A stretch of 64,000 bases of DNA, taken from NCBI RefSeq assembly GCF_963082655.1, contig NC_081555.1, forward strand, positions 20,374,643-20,438,642. The letters are read 5' to 3'. Source of the stretch: Stomoxys calcitrans (taxonomy: Eukaryota; Arthropoda; Insecta; Diptera; Muscidae). This document shows, piece after piece, positions 36,178 to 48,100 of this stretch (position 1 is the first letter of the stretch; each line of letters begins with the position of its first letter). The position numbers and the translations under genes were made by a program. A model generated the notes under the pieces. That model was given only the letters and a program-made list of their open reading frames with translations, was not told where the DNA came from and made no database searches.

Positions 36178-39100
36178 GTGAGTAGAGTTGGGCTTAGGCT
36201 AAGGTTTCTTCACTTAGGTCAACTTGTGTTTCAATTTCCTTTGCTATTTGCTTCTATTTCACATCATGACCATTAACATTTGTACTTTTATCTCCTCTTC
36301 TTCTACGTTTTCTCCCTGTTGCAGATTGGCAGCTCTGGAAATTGCTAAATTTCAAGACCAATTAATTAAGAGACTGAATGAAGATGCCATGGTGCAATTA
36401 TCGCACGACACCGATGTTAATGGCCAAACACCGGCTACGGAAGCCGTTCTACTATTCCATCAGCATGGCTTGTCGCCGCACCATCATCATCACCATCACG
36501 AATGGAATTTTGCCAAGGCCTTCCTCTATTCGTTAACGGTATTGACCACAATTGGTAAGTGTCCGGACGGAATGTCGGCAAAAACAAAAAAAAAAATGTC
36601 CAAGAAAATTGAATTTGAAACAAGCATAAAATGGATTTGGAATGGTGTGCAGCAGACATTGGTTGATTGATTTAGTGCGGTCCTTAGGTGGTGTGGTGTG
36701 GCGTGATGCGATGGCCACAAGTGTAGCTTGTTTGCAAGAAAACTCAATTATGTGGCAAATGAAATTGGAAATGTGTAAATAAGCTAAGCAAAATTGCCCA
36801 TAAGATGATGACTTGGCTGGTAAGGGTGACAGTAAAATTGAGAAATATCATAGCAGCAGCAACAAACCTTTGATTAATGTGTTGGTGCTAAAAAAAAGCC
36901 TAAAGACAGTGGAATAATTCTTGGAAACTAGGGTTGCCCAAAAAGTAATTGCGGATTTTTTAAAAGAAAGTAAATGCCTTTTTTAATAAAACTTAGAATG
37001 AACTTTAATCAAATATACTTTTTTTACACTTTTTTTCTAAAGCAAGCTAAAAGTAACAGCTGATAACTGACAGAAGAAAGAATGCAATTACAGAGTCACA
37101 AGCTATGAAAAAATTTGTCAACGCCGACTATATGAAAAATCCGCAATTACTTTTTGGGCAACCCAACAGTTAAATAAGATAGCCTTTTTATGCACACCAC
37201 CATAGGATTTTTTTTATATAATCAACAGGACAAAAAAGAGCCAACAGCAAAATATGTTCTTTTGAAGAGTATGAGCTTCCATAGTATAAAGGAGATTTCG
37301 CTTCTGCATAAGAATTTGCAACATACAACAAATAAAAAAACGTCGTCTAGACCAATTGTTCTTGAGACCCTCCACAACGGTAGAGAAATTTTGAATTATT
37401 TTATCCCCTAGAGCGTATGAGTGTTTTAGTTCACAGAATAACGTTTATTACTTATACGCAATGGGGATCAGCTTTATATATCTATTAAGTATCTACTATT
37501 TCGATTGAGATATTTCCGTCCGTCCGTCTGTCTGCCTGTCGGTTTGTCTGTCCATTCAAAAGGCACGCTAACATTCGAAGGAGTAAAGCTGGCCGCTTGA
37601 ATTTTTGCACAAATACTTTTTATTGGTGTAGGTCAGTTGGGATTGTAAATGGGCCAATGTTTGATATAGCTGCCATATAAACCGATCTTGGGTCTTGAAT
37701 TCTTCAGCCTTTTGAAGGCGCAATTCTCCACCGATTTGACTGAAATTTTGCATGAGGTGTTTTGGTATAGCTACCAACAACTGCGCTAAGTATGGTTCTA
37801 ATCGGTCCATGTTTTGATATAGCTGCCATATAAACCGATCTTGGGTCTTGACTTCTTGGGCCTCTAGAGGGCGCAATTCTCCACCGATTTGACTGAAATT
37901 TTGCACGAGGTGTTTTGGTATCACTACCAACAACTGCGCTATGTATGGTTCAAATTGGTTCATAACCTGATATAGCTGCCATATAAACCGATCTTGGGTC
38001 TTGACATCTTGAGCCTCTAGAGGGCGCAATTCTCATCCGATCTGACTATAATTTTGCACGAGGTGTTTTGGTATCACTTCCAACAACTGTGTTAAGTATG
38101 ATCCAAATCGGTCCATTTTTTGATATAGCTGTTATGTAAACCGATCTGGGATCTTGACTTCTTGAGCCTCTAGAGGGCGCAATTCTCATCCGATTTGACT
38201 GAAATTTTGCACGAGGTGTTTTGGTATTACTACCAACAACTGCGCTAAGTATGGTTCAAATCGGTCCATGTTTTGATATAGCTGCCATATAAACCGATCT
38301 TGGGTCTTGACTTCTTGGGCCTCTAGAGGTCGATATTCTCGTCCGATATGATTGAAATTTTGCATGAGGTGTTTTGTTATGACTTCCGAAAACTGTACTA
38401 AGTATGGCGCAACTCGGTACATAACCTGATATAGCTGCCATATAAACCGATCTGGGATCTTGACTTCATGAGCCTCTAGAGGGCGCAATTCTTATCCGAT
38501 TTGGCTGTAATTTTGCATTTGGTATTTTGTTATGACTTCCAATAACTGTGCTAAGTATGACGCAAATCGGTACATAACCTGATATAGTTGCCATATAAAC
38601 CGATCTGGGATCTTGACTTCTTGAGCCTCTAGAGGGCGCAATTCTCATCCGATTTGGAAGAAATTTTGTACATCAGCTTCTCTCATGACCTTCAACATAC
38701 GTGTCTAATATGGTCTGAATCGATCAATAGCTTGATACAGCTCCCATATAAACCGATCTCCCGATTTTGCTTCTTGAGCCCCTACAGGGCGCAATTCTTA
38801 TCCGAATGAACTAAAATAAGACACAGTGACTTCTACAATGTTCAGCATTCATTAATGGTCCGAATCGGACTATAACTTGATATAGCTCCAATAGCATAAT
38901 AGTACTTATTCAATATTCTTTGTTTGCCTCAGAAGAGATAAAGCGTATAGAACTCAACAAATGCGATCCATGGTGAAGGCTATATAAGATTCGGCCCGGC
39001 CGAACTTAGCGCGCTCTTACTTTTTTATTTTAATTTTTTTTATTTTGCTTTTTATTTTATTCTTCTTTTAGTCAAATAACAAGTAGCAACATTGTACTTT

Positions 39101-42100
39101 CAATGAATAAAGGATTTAAGTGCGTATACTTAACAACAGTTATAAACAAATCTATTGCTGTTAATCATACGCCCATATAGGCATCTAACATAAATGACTT
39201 TTTATAACTTCAGTCATATACACTTCCGGTTGAGCCAAAGCTGAGTTGCGTAAGTCCTCTCAACATTTTTTTTTATTTTACTTCAATTTAATTTTTTTTT
39301 TAAATTATTTATTTATTTTTAATTTTACTTTAATTTAATATTTGAAATTATTTATTTTTTTTTTATTTTAGTTTTTTATTTTGCTTTTTATTTAATTCTA
39401 CTTTTAGTCAAATAACAAATGGCAACATTATAAAGGAGTTTAGTGCGTATACTTAACAACAATTATAAACAAATCTATTGCTGTAAATCATACGCCCATA
39501 TAGACATCTAACGTAAATGACTTTTTATAACTTCAGTCATATACACTTCCGGTTGAGCCAAAACTGAGTTGAGTCAGGCCTCTCAACATTTTTTTTATTT
39601 TACTTTAATTTAATTTTTTAAATTATTTATTTTTTATTTAATTTCTTTTTTTTAATTTTATTTTTTATTTTATTTTTTTTTTATTTTATTTTTTTTTTTA
39701 TTTTACTTTTTTATTCTTTTTATATTATTTTACTTTGCTTTTTATTTTGTTATATTTTTATTAAAATTACAATTAGCAACATAATACTTTCAATGAACAC
39801 AGGAGTTTAGTGCGTATAATTAGCAACAATTATAAACAAAGCTATTGCTGTAAATCATACGCCCATATAGACATCTATCGTAAATGACTTTTTATAACTT
39901 CAGTCATATACACTTCCGGTTGAGCCAAAGCTGAGTTGTGTAAGTCCTCTCAACATTTTTTTTATTTTACTTCAATTTTTTTTTAATTATTTATTTATTT
40001 TTAATTTTACTTTAATTTAATTTTTGAAATTATTTATTTTTTTTATTTTACTTTTTATTTTGCTTTTTATTTTATTCTACTTTTAGTCAAATAACAAGTA
40101 GCAGCATTGTACTTTCAATGAATAAAGGAGTTTAGTGCGTATACTTAACAACAATTATAAACAAATCTATTGCTGTGAATCATACGCCCCTATAGACATC
40201 TAACGAAAATGATTTTTTATAACTACAACCACATAAACTTCCGATTGAGCCAAAACTGAGTTGAGTAAGGCCTCTTAAATTTTTTTTTTAATTTAAGTCA
40301 ATATATTTTTTTTTAATTATTTATTTTTTTATTTAATTTATTTTTTATTTTATTTTTTTTATTTAATTTTATTTTTTGTTAATTTTATTATATTTTATTT
40401 TTTTTTATTTTTTTTTTTTTTTATTTTATTTTTTTTTTTATTTTACTTTTTTATTCTTTTTATATTATTTTACTTTGCTTTTTATTTTGTTATACTTTTA
40501 TTAAAATTACAAATAGCAACATTATACTTTCAATGAACACAGGAGTTTAGTGCGTATAATTAACAAAAATTATAAACAAAGCAGTTGCTGTAAATCATTC
40601 GCCCCTCTAGACATATAACATAAAAGGATTTTCTATTACTTGAAATATATAAACTTCCGATTGGGCTATAACGGAGTTGCGTACGGCCTCTCGACATTTT
40701 TTTTTTATTTTTTTATTTAATTTTGTTTTTTTTTAATTTTTTTTTTAGTTCATTTGTCTATACTATTTTACTTTCCATTTTATTTTATTCTAGTTTTAGT
40801 CAAATTACAAATAACATCATTATATTTTCAATGAAAAAAGGAGCATAGTGCGTATAATTAACAGCAATTACAAACAAAGCAGTTGCTGTAAATCATACGC
40901 CCCCCAAGACATATAAAGTAAATGGCTTTTTATAACTTCAACCCCAAAAACTTCCGATTAAGCCAAAACTTCAAACGAACACAAATTGATAAGAGAAAGT
41001 TTTCTCTTTAGTTCTTTTATGATATTTTAATGGAACGTATTTAAAATTTAATTTTAATATCTTAGAAAAAACAACAGAATTTTAAAAAGTTCAATATAAC
41101 CCCTTTTTTGTTAAGGACACCATAGCGTATGATTTATTTTTATATGTTTATCAATTAACATAAACCATATGCGCCTATGAAAAACACCCTCACTTTTGTA
41201 CTTGACATTAAGGCCACTAGCGTATGATTGATTTAAATTAAAATCATTCAATTAATATAACGAATGACCTTCGATAAACCAGCCATTTAACGATTTATAG
41301 GTTTTTCTATATTCAATATTAATCACAGTTTTGTTTTTCTTTATTAAATATGGGTTGTTACCACAAAAAAAAACTACACAAACAGAGAATGAAGCAAAAA
41401 AGACATCTGCTTATTTGCTGTGCTGCCCATTTTCTGTCATTTATCCAAAAAAAATCCAATTTGTGGTTATTATTAGCACAAAATATAATATTTTCACATA
41501 TACACACACACACTTGTCAAGATACACTAGTAATGTGCGTATAAAATATCATTTACCAAAAATCTCCATGCTCATTGTCATTTCAACAAATGTCAGACTG
41601 TCATTTCCATTCAATTTCCTGTGTCAGCAGCAACAGTTTTGATCTCTACGTTGTTATACGGGTTTAGTATTGAAGCCAGGTCCTTCACTAAACGAACTTA
41701 CACACATATATACATACATAAATTTTACTATGCCTGGGTATACTACGCCTTTTTTTTTTTGTTGCTCTTCTACTTATTCGTCTTTTCGATACAATTTTGA
41801 ATTGTTTTGCTTTTTGTCCTTGCTGCTCATTTCATTTCATGTTGGCAAAAATAAATTGTGTCAATTTTATTTATTTTATTAACATAAAATTGACACAAAT
41901 GTACTCGACAATGGCAAAGCATCTTTCTGGGTAAGTAACGCATAGGGAAATATGAAACCCAATAAAAATCCCCCTGCATAAAAACCAAATAACGTAGACA
42001 CAACCAAAGAGCGCGTAAATATCGTGACAATGGCAACGGAAGCAGGAGGTGTAACAGCAGCAGCAGGGAATGCGTTAGAAAGAAACGAACGAAATGTGGC

Positions 42101-45100
42101 AATAACTGAATTGATGATGTGCGCCTCATTGGAATTTAGTCATATTGAATGTCATTCAAATGAAATGACAAAACCGCCTACCCCTAAAACTTTTATCCAT
42201 GGGAGGAAGCTCAAAGTGTAATGCGAGAAGTATTTTTTTTCTATGTTTTTTTGCAGGACGTTTGGGGAGATAGGAACAGAGAAGCAGGGTGAATGAGAAT
42301 TAAAGGAAAGCCAGGAATTGGAAAATTATAGTCTAAGAAGAACAAAAATGTATAGTAATAGGCTAAAGTATGCATACAGTAAAAATAAAAAATTTGGTTT
42401 ACATGGAGGCCACACTTAGGGGACCTCAATAAAGTGCATAATCGTAGTTCAGCAATATTTGAGGTGAATTCTTTATTTTCTTTTATTTTGCTCTTTATTC
42501 TCTATCAATTTTATTACAATTAACAACGTTACACTTTCAATGACCGAAGGACATTGGTGCGTATAATTAACAACAATTATAAACAAAGCAGTTGCTGTAA
42601 ATCATACGCCCCCCTGGACATATAACATAAATAGGGTTTCAGCCATTTCAATCGACCACAAATTGATAAGAAAAAATATTCTCTTCGGTTTTCTTATAAA
42701 ATTTAATTGGAACATTTTTTATATTAAATTTTAGTATCCTAAAAAAACACAGAAATTTATAATCTTCGATATAACCACATTTCTGTTAAGAACACCATGG
42801 CGTATAAGTTATAGTGATATTACTCCATTTTTATACCCACCACCGAAGAATAGGGCTATATTCATTATGTCATTCCATTTGCAACACATCGAAATATCCA
42901 TTTCCGATCGTATAAAGTACATATATTTTTGATCGTTGTAAAAATCTAAGACGATCTAGCCATGTCCGTCCGTCTATCCGTTTGCCTGTTCAAATCACCC
43001 TACAAACTTTAAAAGTAGAGATATTGAGCTGAAACTTTGCACAGGATCCTTTTGTGTCCATAAGCAGGTTAAGTTCGAAGATCGGCCGATTTAGGGTCTT
43101 AGGCCAATAAAAGCCACATTTATTATCCGATTTTGCTGAAATTTGGGGCAGTGAGTTGTGTTAGGCCAGTCGATATCCTTTTTCAATTTGGCCCCGATCG
43201 GTTCAGATTTGTATATAGTTGCCATATAGACCGATCTCTCGATTTAAGGTTTTGGGACCATAAAAAGCGCATTTATTGTTCGCTGTCGCCGAAATTTGGA
43301 ACAGTGAGTTGTGTTAGGCTCTTTGACAACTTTCTGAAATTTGGTCCAGATCGGTTCAGATTTGGATATAGCTGCCATATAGACCGATTCATTGATTAAA
43401 GGTTTTGGGTCCATAAAAGGCGCATTTATTGTCCGATTTTGCCGAAATTTGGGATAGTGAGTTGCGTTAAGCTGTTTGACAACTTTCTTCAATTTGGCTC
43501 AGATCGGTCCAGATTTGGATATAGCTGCCATATAGACCGATTTCTCGAATTAAGATTTTGGGCCCATAAAAGACGCATTTATTGTCCGCTGTCGCCGAAA
43601 TTTGGGACAGTGTGTTGTGTTAGGCCTTTAAACATTCTTTCTGCAATTTGGCTCAGATCGGTCCAGATTTGGATATAGCTGCCATATAGACCGATCTCTC
43701 GATTAAAGGTTTAGGGTCCATAAAAGGCGCTTTTATTGTACGATTTTGCCAAAATTTTGAACAGAGAGTTGTGTTTGTCCCTTCGCCATCCCTCTTCAAT
43801 TCGGCCCAGATCGGTTCAGATTTGGATATATCCGCCATATACACCGATTTATTGAATTAAGATTTGGACCCATTAAAGGGCGCATTTATTGTCCGATTTT
43901 GCCGAAATTTGGGACAGTGAGTTGTGTTAGGCCCTTAAACATTCTTTCTGCAATTTGGCTCAGATCGGTCCAGATTTGGATATAGCTGACATATAGATCG
44001 ATCTCTCGATTTAAGGTCTTCGGCCCATAAAAAGCACATTTATTGTCCGATTTCGCCGAAATTTGGGACAGTGAGTTGTGTTAGGTCCTTCGACATTCAA
44101 TTTGGCCCAGATCGGTTCGGATTTGGATATAGCTGCCATATAGACCTATCTCGCGTTCTTGGGCCCATAAGGTTAGGTTAGGTTGAAAAGAGGGTGCCGA
44201 TATTAATCCGCCCCATGCCACTATGGACATACACCTAAGCCAGTAATCGGCTCTAAAACTATAAAGTAACCTCTAAAAAGAAAATTTTAAGTTAGAAATT
44301 CCGTGCTACTTACAAAAACCTTAATTGTTTTCAATGCCACTCCCCTAAGTGGGTTCATGTCTGATATTGTGGCTCCACCTAAGTACCGGTATCTGTTGCA
44401 CGCGAGAGCTGGGCAATGACAAAGGAAATACTTCAACGTCTCATCATCTTCCCCGCATGACCTACACATGCTATCAATTGCCGCACCGATTTTACATGAG
44501 TGAGCTCATAGTCCTATGTGTCCTGGTATGATACCAATAGCTATACTGACCTCCTTCTTACTTCCTTTTAGTAATAGCCTCGTCTTTTCACGATCTGGAT
44601 CCCCCCCATAGGATTTTCGCAGTCCTACCGACTGTTTCGCTGTTGCACAGTGTTGCATGCGCATTCGTCGCCCACTCCCTTAACTCGGACTTCGTCGACC
44701 CGAAAGGCTTCGGGTTAACCAAGTTTATTGACGGCAGTCCTCTGGCCTTCACCGTCAAATCGTCTGCCCTTTCATTTCCCCTTACTCCGTTATGGCCCGG
44801 CGCCCAAACGATGCGGATTTTCCCATCCTCAGAGAAGGCGTTAATCTTCTTCTTACACTGCAAGACTATTCGTCCTGCTTGTTATTGCCCTAATGGCAAT
44901 TTTACTGTCGGTAAAGATGTTCAGACTCGAGGACGTCGAGGACGCACCACACCACTTCACGTATTCCGTGATAGCCCAGATCTCCGCCTGCAGGACCGTA
45001 TTATGGTCAGGCAGTCTAAAACAGAAGCCCCATAAACGGCACATTTATATTCCGATTTTGCTGAAATTCGACACAGTGAGTTGTGTTAGGCTTTTCGGCA

Positions 45101-48100
45101 TTCGTGTCGTATATTGGTGAAAAAGACCAAAAATTTTGTTCTATAAAATTGAACAATGACTTGTACTTATTAGACCACTAACCGTATAGAAAATGGTTCA
45201 AATCAGATCATATTTCAATATCGGTGCTATGGGGCCATAAATTATGCATTCTTCACCGGACTACAACGAAAGATGATTTACATATATACCCAAGGTGGAG
45301 GGTATCAAATGTTCCGCCCGGCTAAACTTAACGCCTTTTTACTTATTTTACTCTCAAATATCTTTCATTTGAGTCCCATATTGTCATTATGGGCCAAATA
45401 ACCTATTTAAGGTGATTTAAGCGCCACCTTGACACCTTAACACCAATTTTAATATCATTTTCCACATCCACTCCCAAATTGCTTTCATTTGAGCCCCACA
45501 TAGCCATGGTCGGCTTGTATGCCCATTTGAGGGCTTTTTACGGGGTGAGCAAACCACCCATTACATGGACTTCATTTTTTTGCCATATTCGTAATCTACT
45601 CCCGAATACCTTTTATTTGAGTCCCATATTGCCATGAACGTCCAATATATCTTTCTGGGGGAATTTTGGGATTGGGGCGGTCCGATGGGTATTTAGACTC
45701 AAATTCTAATACCATATTCTTATTCTTCTCTCCAATACCTTTCATTTGATACTCATATTGTCCCGATCGGTCAATTTTGATTTTGGGTGGTTTTTTTTTG
45801 GCATAAGGGGGAGGGTCCGCCCGCCTTCCGATATCAAAAAATTATATAGCCCATGTTTCCTTCCAGACCAACCTATACAGTCTGTAAAAGTCTCGAGAGA
45901 ATAGGTTCTGCCGTTCTTGAGTCCATACGGAATAAACAAACCGAGTCCCATACAGTCGTGTTGGTGAATATGCCCATTTGGTGGATTTTGGGGGTGGGGT
46001 GACCCTCTATACTTCGACCTGATTTTATATGCCAGATTTGTAATCTACTCCCAAATACCTTTAATTTGAGTACCATATTGATAGGAACGTTCAATTTTGG
46101 GGGAGTTTTGGGGTTGGGGCGGGCAGATGGGTACTTAGACCATTTGTTTGAGTCCCATATAGCCATGGTCGGCTAATATGCCCATTTGGGGGCTTTTTGG
46201 GTATGAGAAAACCACCCATTACATGGACTTCATTTTTTTCCCATATTCGTACTCTACTCTTCAATACCTTTCATTTGATACCCATATAGTCCTTATCGAT
46301 CCACTTTTCATTGTGGGTGGTGTTTTAAGGATAACTGGGGAGGGTCCGACCCCTTCCGATATCAACAAATTTGAAGCCTATTTCTCCCTCCTGACCATAT
46401 TCGTAATCTACTCCCGAATACCTTTTATTTGAGTCCCATATTGTCGTGATCGTCCAATAAACCTAATTTAGGGGGTTTTGGGGTTGGGGCGGCCCCTCCA
46501 ATTACTGGTACCCAATTTTTAATATGAAATTCGTACTCTACTGCTGAACATCTTTCATTTGAATCCCATATTGTCCCATCGGTATACTTTTATTTTGGGA
46601 TAGTACTTTTGGGGTAAGGGGGAGAGTCCGCCCCCCTTCCGATATCAAACAATTATATATCGCCTATGTTTCCTTCCAGACCTAAACAATTTATGAAAGT
46701 TTCAAGGTAATCGGTTCAGCCGTTTTTGAGTCTATTCGGAACAAACAAAAAATATGTTTTATTTTATTTATTTTATCATACCCTCCACCATAAGATGGGG
46801 TATACTAATTTCGGCATTCTGTTTGTAACTACTCGAAATATTCGTCTAAGACCCCATAAAGTATATATATTCTTGATCGTTATGACATTTTAAGTCGATC
46901 TAACCATGTCCGTCCGTCTGTCTGTCTGTCTTCTTAGTGTATGTCGGTTAGGATTGTAAATGGGCCATATCGGTCCACGTTTGAACATAGCTGCCATATA
47001 AACCCATCTGGGATCTTGACTTCTTGAGCCACTAGAGGGCGCAATTCTTATGCGATTTGGCTGAAATTTTGCATGACGTGTTTGGTTATGAAATTTTGTA
47101 CAACGGCTTCTCCCATAACCTTCAACATACGTCTCAAGTATGGTCTGAATTGGTCTATAGCCTGATACAGCTTCCATATAAACCGATCTCCCTATTTTAG
47201 TTCTTATTTTTTATATATTTTATTTTATTTTTATCCATTTTATTTTATTTTTTATTTATTTAATTTTTTTTTCAAGTTTTTATTTTATTTTAATTTAATT
47301 TACTTTTTTATTCATATTAATTGTCCGCAACCGTGAACCAATCGATAGAATTAAAATACCTCATACACCCCATGGGTCCCTCCTAATGCTGGCAACATTT
47401 GTGAGGTGCTATGCCATGTAAAACTTCTCTCCAAAGAGGTGACGCACTGCGACACGCTGTTCGGTCTCGGCTTTAAAAGGAAGGTCCCTTATCATTGAGC
47501 TTAAAAAACTTGAATCGGACTGCACTCATTGACAAGTGAGAAGTTAGCCCCTCTTCCTTAGTGGAATGTTCATGGGCATAATCTGCAATTTGCAAATACC
47601 CCATGGACAAATGATTGAAGGGCCATTTTACCTTCCACATCAGTCGGAGGATTTACGTTGGGTTTATTTCTCTTCTTTTTGTTTTGTTGTATGCAAACTT
47701 TTGCCCTGCACTTTGGTCTTAGCTTTAAAGTCATTTGACATAGAGGAATTTTTATATTTGAAATGCTATCAGGAAAATGGCAAAACGTTGACGTTATTTG
47801 CTCCACAAAGCGCCCAACACTGATGACGCACTCTGATGTGAATAACAATGACAACGCGTCAACGTCATTTCGGCCGGCTGCCATTGTCATTGTCATCGCC
47901 ATTGCCTTGGATGAGGATGATAATGATTAGCATACATCAAGTCAATCGAATTGTTGCCACACCACTTTGCACATTTCAAGAGTGTTGAGCATAGCAAACG
48001 CACCAACAACAGGAAGTCGTGGTCTTGACAGACAATTTGCCTTGGCAATTGATTTGTCAGCAAATTCTCAAGCATCCAATATTATCCCAAAAGCTACAGC

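Noticed and set aside
37190..37411. Conserved small protein shared with 29355-29651
   Set aside because: The shared residues reflect nucleotide identity of a dispersed repeat; indels shift the frame between copies.
41920..41940. CTGGGTAAGTAA as a recursive splice site or hidden exon donor
   Set aside because: There is no AG immediately before GTAAGT and no pyrimidine tract, and no open frame ends there.
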